A DNA stretch of 64,000 nt, from contig JAEUUO010000022.1 of NCBI GenBank assembly GCA_016787575.1, forward strand, positions 62,001 to 126,000, in the 5' to 3' direction. The DNA comes from Saprospiraceae bacterium. Lineage in GTDB: Bacteria > Bacteroidota > Bacteroidia > Chitinophagales > Saprospiraceae. This document shows positions 36,678-45,589 of this stretch, piece by piece (positions within the stretch are counted from its first letter, which is position 1; the number at the start of each line of letters is the position of its first letter). The notes beneath the pieces were generated by a model. It saw nothing but the letters and a program-made list of their open reading frames with translations, ran no database searches and was not told the DNA's origin. The position numbers were made by a program, and so were the translations under genes.

Positions 36678-37400
36678 ATGAAGGTATGTTTAATTGGGTA
36701 TGGAAAGATGGGTCAAGCCATTGAACTGCAACTATTAAAAAGAGGTCATCAGGTTTCCTTTAAACTGGGCAAAATTGAAGAATCTGAATTAGAATTTACC
36801 TTAACGAATTCAGACATTGCCATCGAATTTTCATCCCCGGAAGCCGCAGTTAAACACTTAAAAACTTGCTTCCGAATGCAGCGGCCCGTAGTTTGTGGCA
36901 CTACAGGCTGGACAGCTGCTTGGGATGAAGTACTATTAGCTTTAAATCAATACAACGGGGCATTTATATTCGCTTCTAATTTTTCAATTGGCGTACAATT
37001 GTTTTTTGAACTCAATAGAAAATTAGCTCATTTAATGGAATCCAGACCAGAATACCTGTGCGCCATACAAGAAGTACACCATACCCATAAGAAAGACGCA
37101 CCCAGCGGCACAGCAATCAGTCTAGCGCAGGATATTATAGAAATTCATCCCGAATACGAATCTTGGAGCTTAGAGCCTGATTCAAAGGCAAAGTCAATAC
37201 CGATCCTTTCTATAAGAAAAGATCCTGCAGTTGGGATTCACCAAATTAAATACAATTCACCAATTGATGAAATTGAAATTTCACACATTGCACACAACCG
37301 GGATGGATTTGCACTGGGTGCTGTATTGGCAGCTGAATTTTTAGTTGATAAAAAAGGACTGTACAGCATGCGAGATGTACTCGGACTAAAATCAATCTGA
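36678..37400 (+). CDS. dapB: 4-hydroxy-tetrahydrodipicolinate reductase
   Basis: 240 residues. The N-terminal Rossmann motif is CLIGYGKMGQAIE, and the catalytic segment is VHHTHKKDAPSGTAISLA with the paired His and Lys of DapB. The protein reduces 4-hydroxy-tetrahydrodipicolinate in the diaminopimelate/lysine pathway. C-terminal HIAHNRDGFALGAVLAAEFL is conserved. A TAATTTTG element at 36604-36611 is a possible -7 box, without a matching -33. dnaG follows 46 bp downstream. Confidence 0.95.
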   Translation: MKVCLIGYGKMGQAIELQLLKRGHQVSFKLGKIEESELEFTLTNSDIAIEFSSPEAAVKHLKTCFRMQRPVVCGTTGWTAAWDEVLLALNQYNGAFIFASNFSIGVQLFFELNRKLAHLMESRPEYLCAIQEVHHTHKKDAPSGTAISLAQDIIEIHPEYESWSLEPDSKAKSIPILSIRKDPAVGIHQIKYNSPIDEIEISHIAHNRDGFALGAVLAAEFLVDKKGLYSMRDVLGLKSI

Positions 37401-37446
37401 TGGAAATTTCAACTCTTCGCTTTGTTTTGAGTTACTAATATTAATT

Positions 37447-39399
37447 ATGATTAGTCCAAAATCTATTGACGAAGTTCTTGAAATTGCCCGCATTGAAGAT
37501 GTGGTTAGGGATTATGTGGATTTAAAGAATCGTGGATCGAATTTAATTGGGTTGTGCCCTTTTCATAAAGAAAAAACACCCTCCTTCTCTGTTTCTCCAT
37601 CAAAAAATATTTTTAAATGTTTTGGCTGCGGCAAAGGAGGCAATACTGCTCAATTTGTAATGGAAGTTGAGCAACTTAGTTTTCCTGAGGCCATTCGCAC
37701 ACTTGCAAAAAAGTATCAAATAACACTTGAAGAAAGTTTTAAACAAGAAATCAATCCAGAATTACAACAAGAGCAAGAAAGTCTTTACATTATAAACCAA
37801 TTTGCATTAAATTTTTATAAGGACAACTTAAGAAATAATCCGATCGGTCAATCCGTTGCTCTTAGTTATTTTAAACAAAGGGGATTTCTTGAACAAATTA
37901 TTGAAAAATTTGAATTAGGTTTTGCGTTTGATGAACCAGATGCGCTGTTAAACAAAGCACGAAAGGAAGGTTTTAAATTGGATTTTCTTCAAAAACTTGG
38001 CTTGGTAACAGCACAACAAAAAGATTTTTTCAGGAATCGCGTCATTTTTCCAATTCATAATTTAACTGGCAAACCAATTGCTTTTGCAGGAAGGCATTTA
38101 ACATCTGATAGCAAGTCTCCTAAATATATTAATTCACCGGAAACCGAGCTTTATCAGAAAAGTAAAACACTTTATGGTTTACATCTTGCAAAGAAAAGCA
38201 TTCGAGATAAAAACAATTGTTTTTTGGTTGAAGGATATACTGATGTCATGGCGTTGCATCAGGCAGGGATTGAAAACGTGGTTGCTTCCTCCGGAACATC
38301 CTTGACAGAAGATCAAGTACATGTATTAAAACGCTTTACCCAACAAGTTAGCCTTTTGTACGATGGAGATTCAGCCGGAATCAAAGCTGCAATGCGAGGC
38401 ATTGATTTATTGATTCAAGGTGGTCTCGATGTGAAAATTATTTTAATTCCTGGCAATGAAGATCCCGATGAATTTATTCGAAAAATTGGCGCTGACGCTT
38501 TTGAAAAATTCGTTGAAAATGAATCGAAAGATTTCATCGTTTATAAATTGAATTTGCATTCAAATGAAATAAAGAATGACCCAATTAAGAAATCCTTAGC
38601 TGCAAAAGATATCATTCAAACTATTGCTAAAGTAGAAGATCCAATTAAAAGGAGCATTTATCTGCAACAATCAGCCGGAATTCTTGGCATTGATGAAGTC
38701 AGTTTAATTTCTGCATGTAATAAAATAATTGGAGACGAACTTAAAAACAAAGTATTTAGACAAAAGAGAGAAGCTTTAGATAATGATCAAAAATTGTTGA
38801 ATGAATTATCATCTGAAAGCAATATCAAAACACAATATAATAGCCAAATCACAATCTCTAATGACGAATTTCAAGAAATTGACATTTGCAGGATACTTAT
38901 TTTATACGGCCATCACAAAGTAAATGTGAATGAAGAAATGCATTATGCAGAATTTATAATAGAAAACATTGCCGATACCTTAGCGTTTTTTGAAAATGAA
39001 TTATTGAAGCAGTTTATTTTGGATGTTTCACAGCAAATAAGTCAAGGCAAAATTCCTGAATTGAATTATTATTTAAACCATACCGATTCAAATATTTCAA
39101 AACTTGCTTTGAATTTTAGCATCAACAAATATGAATACAGCAGCAACTGGGAAGAAAAACACGGTATATTTCTAAGCACTCAACAAGCACCCGAACTTAA
39201 TTATAAATCTGATATTGAAAATTCAATCCTGCGCTTTAAGTTAAAAAAATTCAATAAGGCCATTTCTGAATTTGAGCGAAGAATTCAACTCAATGAAATT
39301 CCTGAAGAAGAACTGCAACTCGAATTAAAATCACATCAACACATTGTAAATCAGCGAAATTACATAGCTGGTCTGCTAAACACTGTGGTCATTAACTAA
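37447..39399 (+). CDS. dnaG: DNA primase
   Basis: 650 residues. The zinc-binding domain has C37, H40, C58 and C61 (CPFHKEKTPSFSVS, CFGCGKGG). The RNA-polymerase domain holds AFAGRHLTSDSKSPKYINSP. The TOPRIM centre follows with LVEGYTDVMALHQAG and LLYDGDSAGIKAAMRG. The C-terminal helicase-binding part is poorly conserved, as usual. It synthesises replication primers on the lagging strand. The 4-bp CTAA at its stop is shared with the stop of convergent trxB. Confidence 0.97.
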   Translation: MISPKSIDEVLEIARIEDVVRDYVDLKNRGSNLIGLCPFHKEKTPSFSVSPSKNIFKCFGCGKGGNTAQFVMEVEQLSFPEAIRTLAKKYQITLEESFKQEINPELQQEQESLYIINQFALNFYKDNLRNNPIGQSVALSYFKQRGFLEQIIEKFELGFAFDEPDALLNKARKEGFKLDFLQKLGLVTAQQKDFFRNRVIFPIHNLTGKPIAFAGRHLTSDSKSPKYINSPETELYQKSKTLYGLHLAKKSIRDKNNCFLVEGYTDVMALHQAGIENVVASSGTSLTEDQVHVLKRFTQQVSLLYDGDSAGIKAAMRGIDLLIQGGLDVKIILIPGNEDPDEFIRKIGADAFEKFVENESKDFIVYKLNLHSNEIKNDPIKKSLAAKDIIQTIAKVEDPIKRSIYLQQSAGILGIDEVSLISACNKIIGDELKNKVFRQKREALDNDQKLLNELSSESNIKTQYNSQITISNDEFQEIDICRILILYGHHKVNVNEEMHYAEFIIENIADTLAFFENELLKQFILDVSQQISQGKIPELNYYLNHTDSNISKLALNFSINKYEYSSNWEEKHGIFLSTQQAPELNYKSDIENSILRFKLKKFNKAISEFERRIQLNEIPEEELQLELKSHQHIVNQRNYIAGLLNTVVIN

Positions 39400-40334
39400 A
39401 TAATGTGGTGCTCCACTAAATAGCGTTCAGCATCAAGTGCCGCCATACATCCACTACCTGCAGCTGTAACGGCTTGTCTGTATATCCTATCCTGAACGTC
39501 ACCACACGCAAAAACTCCTGGTATGTTGGTTTTACTTGAACCAGGGATTGTTTTAATATATTGTTGATCATCCATGTCAATCCAATTTGCAAAAGGAGCA
39601 GAATTTGGCTGATGACCAATAGCAACAAAAAAAGCTTTCACTGGAATTTCTGATACTTCTAAACTCTGATTGTTGATTACCCGTATAGATTCCACTTCTT
39701 CGTTTCCAAGAATTTCCTGAGTTTCTGTATTCCAATGCACTGTAATTTTTGGATTGTTCAGAACACGTTCCTGCATAATTTTAGAAGCCCTCATGGTATC
39801 TCGTCTAACCAACAAATGGACTCTGGGGCATAATTTTGCTAAATAACTGGCCTCCTCTGCAGCCGTATCGCCTGCTCCTACAACTGCAACATCCATTCCC
39901 CTAAAGAAAAATCCATCACAGACAGCACATGCAGAAACTCCCTTATTCATTAATCTCTTTTCAGATTGAAGTCCAAGCCACTTTGCACTAGCACCCGTTG
40001 ATATAATAACAGTATGAGCTTGAAATTCTTCCTCTGATTCAGTCCATAACTTATGCACAGGACCTGTAAAATCAACTTTTGAGATTACTTCATACCGAAT
40101 GTCTGTATGGAAACGTTGGGCTTGCTTTTGAAAATCTTCCATCATTTTTGGACCGTGCACTCCATCTGAATATCCAGGGTAATTCTCTACCTCTGTGGTA
40201 ATCATTAATTGGCCTCCAGGCTCTATTCCTGTAAATAACAAAGGGTGCATATTGGCACGGGCGGCATAGATTGCTGCTGTGTAACCAGCAGGGCCTGAAC
40301 CAACTATAATCGTATGGTGAATTTTAGTTTCCAT
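39396..40334 (-). CDS. trxB: Thioredoxin-disulfide reductase
   Basis: 312 residues. The FAD-binding motif is VGSGPAGYTAAIYAARA at about 11-27. The redox-active pair is C136/C139 in SACAVCDGFFF, followed by the NADPH-binding VVGAGDTAAEEASYL, and the C-terminal FAD motif is GVFACGDVQD. It reduces thioredoxin with NADPH in the cytoplasm. The start ATG overlaps the aroK stop by one base (TAATG), so the pair is translationally coupled. Confidence 0.96.
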   Translation of the reverse strand: METKIHHTIIVGSGPAGYTAAIYAARANMHPLLFTGIEPGGQLMITTEVENYPGYSDGVHGPKMMEDFQKQAQRFHTDIRYEVISKVDFTGPVHKLWTESEEEFQAHTVIISTGASAKWLGLQSEKRLMNKGVSACAVCDGFFFRGMDVAVVGAGDTAAEEASYLAKLCPRVHLLVRRDTMRASKIMQERVLNNPKITVHWNTETQEILGNEEVESIRVINNQSLEVSEIPVKAFFVAIGHQPNSAPFANWIDMDDQQYIKTIPGSSKTNIPGVFACGDVQDRIYRQAVTAAGSGCMAALDAERYLVEHHII

Positions 40335-40876
40335 TATTTATTTATATGGCTTTGAAAGTACGTTCTACAAATCATTTTAACATCATCCAGCACGTTTGGT
40401 TCATAGAAATTATTGACAATGATTCTATCTGCACGTTCATACCATGCTCTTCGTTGTTGATAAAGTGTGTTGATTTGATTGGTATCAATTAAAATACCAT
40501 CAAACAATGGCCTGCTATTAGGATCAATTTGCGATTCCAATTGAATTGGATTTACCTTCAAATAAATAGAAAAACTGAGATCTTTAATGATCTCAATGTT
40601 ATTAAAAAAACAGGGAGTTCCACCACCCATTGCAATAATTGACACCTGAGATTCAAGCAATTCCATCATACAATACCTTTCAAGACTCCTGAATTCTTTT
40701 TGACCATATTGTTTCCAAAATTGACCAATGGTCATGCCAGAGTACTTTTCAAAATAATGATCTAAATCCTGAACCTCCAAACAAAGTTCTTTTTCCAAAG
40801 CACGCATCATCCAGGTTTTACCAGACCCGGGCATTCCGATGAGACTTACTTTGGGTTTAAAACTTAGGCATTTCAA
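40334..40876 (-). CDS. aroK: Shikimate kinase
   Basis: 180 residues. The P-loop reads GMPGSGKTW (about 14-22), the shikimate-binding DLDHYFEK and RSLERYCMMELL follow, and GGGTPCFF is the glycine-rich segment. SRPLFDG is the lid-region motif containing the ATP-binding Arg. Product: shikimate 3-phosphate for aromatic amino acid synthesis. The start is a TTG at 40876; the only nearby ATG is out of frame. It is divergent from the DUF1573 gene with only 26 bp between start codons, which is very tight. Confidence 0.92.
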   Translation of the reverse strand: MKCLSFKPKVSLIGMPGSGKTWMMRALEKELCLEVQDLDHYFEKYSGMTIGQFWKQYGQKEFRSLERYCMMELLESQVSIIAMGGGTPCFFNNIEIIKDLSFSIYLKVNPIQLESQIDPNSRPLFDGILIDTNQINTLYQQRRAWYERADRIIVNNFYEPNVLDDVKMICRTYFQSHINK

Positions 40877-40890
40877 TCGATTGCTTTTAA

Positions 40891-40898
40891 TACTTTTG
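40891..40898 (+). promoter_or_regulatory. -7 element abutting the DUF1573 gene (possible leaderless gene)
   Basis: TACTTTTG matches TAnnTTTG exactly and ends four bases before the GTG start at 40903. Transcription would start at or beside the start codon. The -33 region would fall inside aroK and has no good TTTG. Confidence 0.4.
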
Positions 40899-40902
40899 CA
40901 TT

Positions 40903-41355
40903 GTGAAGGCAGCGTATTGCAAATATCTTATTTTTTTGACAGTTTGGGGAGCCTGTCAAAAGAAAGCAGAACTGCCTGTCAATGAATACGATAAATTAAT
41001 ACACAATCCATATACAGCTGAAGGTCAATCGGATTCATTGGAGTTACCATATTTAATACCTAACATCTCATCGATTGATTTTGGGACAGTTCGGCAAGGG
41101 GACACCATCCGACAAACTTATGTTTTGTATAATCGAGGTAAAACAAGCTTATTAATCAGTAAGGTCAGTAGTTCCTGTGGTTGTGCTTCACCAGAAATTT
41201 TAAAAAACCATCTAGAATCAGGCGATTCTACTTTACTAAATATTATTTTTACAACACAGGATCAAATTGGAAATCAAGAAAAAACATTTACAATTTACTC
41301 CAATACCCATCCTGCAGAAACAATAGTCAAGTTAAAAGGTCACGTAATAAAATAA
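40903..41355 (+). CDS. DUF1573 domain lipoprotein
   Basis: 150 residues with a GTG start at 40903. The lipobox is LTVWGAC, making C18 the lipid-attached residue. The mature part is a single DUF1573 Ig-like domain: SSIDFGTVRQGDTIRQTYVL, SKVSSSCGCASPEI, and the closing TIYSNTHPAETIVKLKGHV. DUF1573 proteins are common envelope proteins in Bacteroidota with no fixed function. It is followed by yajC after 9 bp, a frequent neighbour order in this phylum. Confidence 0.85.
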   Translation: MKAAYCKYLIFLTVWGACQKKAELPVNEYDKLIHNPYTAEGQSDSLELPYLIPNISSIDFGTVRQGDTIRQTYVLYNRGKTSLLISKVSSSCGCASPEILKNHLESGDSTLLNIIFTTQDQIGNQEKTFTIYSNTHPAETIVKLKGHVIK

Positions 41356-41364
41356 AAACAGTAT

Positions 41365-41646
41365 ATGAGTATTATTATTCTTTATGTTATTCTTTTTGGA
41401 ATTATGTATGTTTTTTTTATACTTCCAAAAACCAAACAACAAAAAGCACAGAATTTATTTATCACAGAAATTAAGAAAGGCGATCAAGTTGTAACCCAAT
41501 CAGGTATCATCGGCCGAATTACCAAAATTGATGATTTGATTGTTGAACTTCAATTAGATTCTAAAAGTTTTATAAAAGTTTTGAAATCCAGTATTTCAAA
41601 GGAAGCAAGTGATGCTATAAAAGACAAATATTTTTTGGAAGTTTAA
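41365..41646 (+). CDS. yajC: Preprotein translocase subunit YajC
   Basis: 93 residues. One N-terminal transmembrane helix (IIILYVILFGIMYVFFIL) is followed by PKTKQQKAQNLFITEIKKGD and QVVTQSGIIGRITKID, the YajC signature. It associates with SecDF in the inner membrane during protein export. Its stop shares the 4-bp TTAA with the convergent exported-protein gene at 41643. Confidence 0.93.
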   Translation: MSIIILYVILFGIMYVFFILPKTKQQKAQNLFITEIKKGDQVVTQSGIIGRITKIDDLIVELQLDSKSFIKVLKSSISKEASDAIKDKYFLEV

Positions 41647-42380
41647 CGACCCATTTTGGCAATTTCATTTTGAAATTCCTCCATGGAATATCTTTTGAAA
41701 TTTCCAGATGGCGGCAATAAATCATCCGGATTAATTTCTGCTTTAATTTCTTTTGCAACCATTTGCAATTCCAATTGAAAACTACCTGCACCCATCAGCA
41801 TTGAAAACTCAAGAGGTGTGCCTTCCAATTTTATCGTGCGGTTATTTTGACTTATAAACGAAGGATCAAAATTCAACTCTTTAGTAATGTATGTCTTAAT
41901 GGTTATTTCATTGGATTGATCAGAACCTGCATTTTGTAAAACAGGAGCTTTCATCTTTAAATCGACTCGTTTACATTGATGTCCTAAAATTACTTTGGTG
42001 TCATCTGGAAATTCTAATATGTTTATATTTTGCCCTTCATTGTTTTTCACAGAATCCTTAGCTGGTTTCGTTATTTGATCAACAATTAGGTATTTTTTAC
42101 CCATCATATCCATATATAGAAATACAGAATCTTTCTTAGAATCCATAATGGTACTATTTTTCATCATCATCATGGACATAACATTTTTTTGAATGACACC
42201 ATTGGAATAAACTAAAACCTGCATATTTCCTAACATAGATGCCATCTCAGGAGGTGCATCTTCCCCATTCATTTTCATAGATGCAACTTCCATACGGATC
42301 ATTCCTTTAGAATATTGACCAAAAGATTCCATGTTAAACAAACAAACCAAAAATGTTCCTACTAACAAATTTTTAATCAT
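41643..42380 (-). CDS. Exported DUF4412/GLPGLI-like protein, function unknown
   Basis: 245 residues with a signal peptide ending near ESFGQ. The Met-rich segment NVMSMMMMKNSTIMDSKKDS and the following VFLYMDMMGKKYLIVD resemble the DUF4412/GLPGLI group of Bacteroidota envelope proteins. The conserved ILGHQCKRVDLKM carries a single Cys. ASMKMNGEDAPPEMASMLGN is the N-terminal Met-rich part. No enzymatic motif is seen. The ATG is 23 bp downstream of tRNA-Arg on the same strand, so readthrough from the tRNA promoter is possible. Confidence 0.6.
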   Translation of the reverse strand: MIKNLLVGTFLVCLFNMESFGQYSKGMIRMEVASMKMNGEDAPPEMASMLGNMQVLVYSNGVIQKNVMSMMMMKNSTIMDSKKDSVFLYMDMMGKKYLIVDQITKPAKDSVKNNEGQNINILEFPDDTKVILGHQCKRVDLKMKAPVLQNAGSDQSNEITIKTYITKELNFDPSFISQNNRTIKLEGTPLEFSMLMGAGSFQLELQMVAKEIKAEINPDDLLPPSGNFKRYSMEEFQNEIAKMGR

Positions 42381-42403
42381 ATATGATGTGATTTTGAGAA
42401 AAG

Positions 42404-42477
42404 TGATCCCGACACGGTTCGAACGTGTAACCTACTGCTTAGAAGGCAGTTGCTCTATCCAATTGAGCTACGGGACC
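42404..42477 (-). tRNA. trnR-TCT: tRNA-Arg (anticodon TCT)
   Basis: 74 nt on the minus strand: acceptor GGTCCCG pairs with CGGGATC; D arm GCTC...GAGC; anticodon stem ACTGC/GCAGT around loop CTTCTAA (anticodon TCT, reading AGA/AGG); T arm ACACG/CGTGT with TTCGAAC. The discriminator is A, and CCA is not encoded. Confidence 0.97.
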
Positions 42478-42588
42478 AATATTTAAATAGAATATCTAAA
42501 TATCTTAAAGCTTTGTAATGGCAGGTATTTACTTGTATAAATACTCCTTAAAAAGCCCACAAAATTAAACAAAACCAAGACTTACTAC

Positions 42589-44670
42589 TTAGTTAACAAA
42601 ATTAAATTGTCGAATTTGACCACTTTTTAGTCTCAATTTTACATTTAACCAGGTTCTTGGAAGTTGATTTCTGTAAACTTCAAGGTTGTTATTCCCGATG
42701 GATCCAGATTTATAAAGCTTGCCTTCTGATCCTATGATTTCATATGAAACATACACTTCCTCTTTGGATTGTACAATCAATTTATCACTTGTTAGTAAAT
42801 AATATGGTTTTGAATCTGAAATGTTTTCGTTTGAGACAGTGGTTCCAACTTTAAATGTGTAAAATTTAGAGCAGCCTAAACAGTCTTTAACCTCAACGGT
42901 ATATACACCTGTTCTAAGATTACAATTTTCATTGCCATTTGCTCCATTGCTCCACGTATAAGTATATGGAAGACAACCTCCTTCCATTTCTATTTTAACA
43001 CAACCGGTAGCATTGCCATCGTCTTTGGTGATGATACTATCTTTTAATATCAAATTAGAATTAAAGCTAAGATCTACCAAAAGAAAACTATCACAACCAT
43101 ATTGATTTATAAATTTAAAAGTCTGAATGGGATTGTTTCTGGTAAATACCACATTATTAATGCGAATTGAATCATCATAACATAGTGTATCAACAATTTG
43201 TCCAATTGAAGTTGGCTTTAAAATAACTGTAACATGAACAATACTGTCACATCCATTTATGGTGGATTTTTTAAGCGTATCTATACCAAATTCAACTCCG
43301 GAATAATATTTTCTTCCATTTATTTGAATGGTATCTCCTTGACAAACCGAAGCTGAATAATTTGATTCTGCCGTAGTGCATTCAAATAACTTGAGTGTCC
43401 AAAAATCAGGTGCTGCAGTATTGCTTGATGGCAGATCGTTATTTACACTAAAACTTTGTGAAACAACATACAATCCTCCATTTGTGCCGAAACAAAATGC
43501 ACCGGCATTATCCCCTGCTGTTCCGCCATAATTTTTTTGCCATAAAATAGTACCGGATGTATCCAATTTCATTAGTAAAACATCACTGCCACCGTAATTA
43601 CCAGTAATGTCTTGATCTTTTGAATTTGAATTTCCTAAAAATAAAATATTTCCATCTTTGTCTAATTGTGCTTTTACAGATGACTCATCATTCTTTCCTC
43701 CAATATTTTTAGACCAAAGCAGCACTCCATTTTTATCCAATCGAGCCATCCAAATATCTTTTGCTCCCTTTAAACTATCTACCTGACCACCAGATGTTCC
43801 AACAGTTCCAAAAACGATCATCCCGTCATCTCCCAAGTTGATCGCATCTGCAAATAGATCGTCACCAGGGCCACCAATTGTTGTTAGAAATACCTTATTG
43901 ATATTTCTATTAATCTTCAAAATGAAGATGTCCTTTTTCCCTTTGCTTAAGCCATTAAAATCCATATCATTGGATTCAGACTCGCCAAAGACCAACATTT
44001 GTCCACCAAATGCATCCGACCTAAGAATTTTCTTTGCGCTTTCATCTTTAGTTCCTCCAAAAGTAAATGCTTTAATAATTGCTCCACTCTCATCAATTGA
44101 AGCAATAAAAACATCATTGCCTCCTTTTGTAGGAGTAGCAACTACATCTTTATCTAGTGATTTGGTATGTCCAGCTATAAATACCCTCCCGGCTTCCAGA
44201 TAAAACAGGTCATTTAATTGGTCATTATTGGTTCCCCCGATACTTTTTTCCCAAAGCTTCGCACCTGTATTTGGATTATAGCCAACAACCCAAATATCCG
44301 TCAAACCGTATAAATTGGATACATCTGAACCTTTCCCATTGGTGAAGCCTCCTAAAATCAGGTTGCCATTTGTAAGAGTCACATAACTATTGATTTGCTC
44401 AATTTGGGGTCCTCCAAACGTCTTGATTCGGATTAAATCACCATTTGGTTTAAACTGACAAACCATAAAGTCATCAGCACCTTTATTACCTCCTACATTT
44501 GTTGAAGCACTTTTTCCTGCCGCAATTAACATGGTGTCATTATATTGCGTAATTGTGGTGCAAACATCTGAATTGTTTCCCCCAAATATTTTACTCCAAA
44601 CTTTATTTGGTTGCGCTTCAAGGACAAGATTTATGCAACTCAAAAAGAACAATATGCTATACTTTTTCAT
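42589..44670 (-). CDS. Secreted seven-bladed propeller protein with SprB-type repeat
   Basis: 693 residues with a signal peptide ending near LEAQ. Seven repeats of 56-61 residues begin with an FGG/IGG turn at residues 30, 86, 145, 205, 266, 324 and 382. Each contains a [KTN]D[IV][FW] strand (KDIWMARLDKNGVLLW is typical), which fits a closed seven-bladed beta-propeller. Two related Cys-bounded modules follow (about 431-485 and 490-536: CQGDTIQINGRKY, CYDDSIRINNVVF). A SprB-like repeat at about 545-608 has CLPYTYTWSNGANG and GVYTVEVKDCLGC. The C-terminal 75 residues may be a T9SS type A sorting domain. Likely a secreted surface protein; ligand unknown. Confidence 0.7.
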   Translation of the reverse strand: MKKYSILFFLSCINLVLEAQPNKVWSKIFGGNNSDVCTTITQYNDTMLIAAGKSASTNVGGNKGADDFMVCQFKPNGDLIRIKTFGGPQIEQINSYVTLTNGNLILGGFTNGKGSDVSNLYGLTDIWVVGYNPNTGAKLWEKSIGGTNNDQLNDLFYLEAGRVFIAGHTKSLDKDVVATPTKGGNDVFIASIDESGAIIKAFTFGGTKDESAKKILRSDAFGGQMLVFGESESNDMDFNGLSKGKKDIFILKINRNINKVFLTTIGGPGDDLFADAINLGDDGMIVFGTVGTSGGQVDSLKGAKDIWMARLDKNGVLLWSKNIGGKNDESSVKAQLDKDGNILFLGNSNSKDQDITGNYGGSDVLLMKLDTSGTILWQKNYGGTAGDNAGAFCFGTNGGLYVVSQSFSVNNDLPSSNTAAPDFWTLKLFECTTAESNYSASVCQGDTIQINGRKYYSGVEFGIDTLKKSTINGCDSIVHVTVILKPTSIGQIVDTLCYDDSIRINNVVFTRNNPIQTFKFINQYGCDSFLLVDLSFNSNLILKDSIITKDDGNATGCVKIEMEGGCLPYTYTWSNGANGNENCNLRTGVYTVEVKDCLGCSKFYTFKVGTTVSNENISDSKPYYLLTSDKLIVQSKEEVYVSYEIIGSEGKLYKSGSIGNNNLEVYRNQLPRTWLNVKLRLKSGQIRQFNFVN
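43381..44586 (-). repeat. Seven tandem propeller-blade repeats within the secreted protein
   Basis: Coding repeats with GG-turn starts at residues 30, 86, 145, 205, 266, 324 and 382 (spacings 56, 59, 60, 61, 58, 58). Each has an acidic/aromatic strand DDF, TDIW, NDVF, KDIF, KDIW, SDVL or PDFW about 40 residues on. DNA identity between copies is low, so the repeat is visible at the protein level only. Confidence 0.7.
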
Positions 44671-44731
44671 TTAAAATTTTTGAACATTTAACGTAATACC
44701 TTTATCTATTAAAAGACTATGCCAAGTTAAT

Positions 44732-45409
44732 ATGAAAGACTTAAAATTAGAAGCCGGATGGAAAGAATTTTTAAAAGCAGAATTTGATAAGCCTTATTTC
44801 ATTGAATTAATAAGAATTTTAAAGTCTCAAAAACTTGCCGGCAAAACAATCTATCCGCCCGGATCCTTAATTTTTAATGCTTTTGATTCAACCCCTTTGG
44901 ATAAAACAAAAGTCATCATTCTTGGTCAAGACCCTTATCATGGTCCCGGTGAAGCGATGGGACTTTGTTTTTCTGTTCCAAGAGGAATTCCAGTCCCGCC
45001 TTCTCTTCAAAACATCTACAAAGAATTAAACAGGGAATTTGGATATAAAATTCCCAATCATGGAGATTTAAGCCAGTGGGCCTATCAAGGTGTTTTGCTG
45101 TTAAATGCCTCATTAACCGTCGAACATAGAAATCCAAATTCACACAAAGGCTATGGTTGGCATCAATTTACGGATCATTTGATTCATTTATTAAGCGTTC
45201 ATAAGGAGAATCTGGTTTTTATGCTCTGGGGCAATTTTGCAAAGTCAAAAAAACAACTGATTGACGATACCCGACATTTGATACTTGAAAGCGCCCATCC
45301 TTCTCCATTAGCCGGAGGTAAGTTTCATGGCAACGATCATTTTAAAAAGGCCAATCTGTATTTAACAAAACACGGGATTGAAGCTATTGATTGGCAAATT
45401 CGCGATTAA
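44732..45409 (+). CDS. ung: Uracil-DNA glycosylase
   Basis: 225 residues, full family-1 length. The catalytic motif is VIILGQDPYHGPGEAMG with Asp67 as general base. The second motif is AHPSPLAGGKFHG, with the minor-groove-reading loop and the His that stabilises the uracil anion. LLLNASLTVEHRNPNSHKG and FMLWGNFAKSKK are conserved between them. It removes uracil from DNA in base-excision repair. A TACCTTTA sequence at 44697-44704 is a near match to a -7 element. Confidence 0.97.
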   Translation: MKDLKLEAGWKEFLKAEFDKPYFIELIRILKSQKLAGKTIYPPGSLIFNAFDSTPLDKTKVIILGQDPYHGPGEAMGLCFSVPRGIPVPPSLQNIYKELNREFGYKIPNHGDLSQWAYQGVLLLNASLTVEHRNPNSHKGYGWHQFTDHLIHLLSVHKENLVFMLWGNFAKSKKQLIDDTRHLILESAHPSPLAGGKFHGNDHFKKANLYLTKHGIEAIDWQIRD

Positions 45410-45529
45410 TAATTAGTTAATAAATAAGCAATAAAAGCGATATAAATTGTTTAAGTGATTGATTATCTGTTATTTGTAAATTGAACATGCTTCTAATATA
45501 ATTCTAAGCCAGAATAATAAGCTTGCTGC

Positions 45530-45560
45530 TTTGCAGATGTCAAGAATTAAGATAAATTTG
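45530..45560 (+). promoter_or_regulatory. Promoter of the small barrel gene
   Basis: TTTG at 45530-45533 and TAAATTTG at 45553-45560 are separated by exactly 19 bp, a full match to the Bacteroidota promoter consensus. Predicted start near 45566 gives a leader of about 24 nt before the ATG at 45590. Confidence 0.7.
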
Positions 45561-45589
45561 CTTATTAAAAACCTTCAAAACAAATCATT

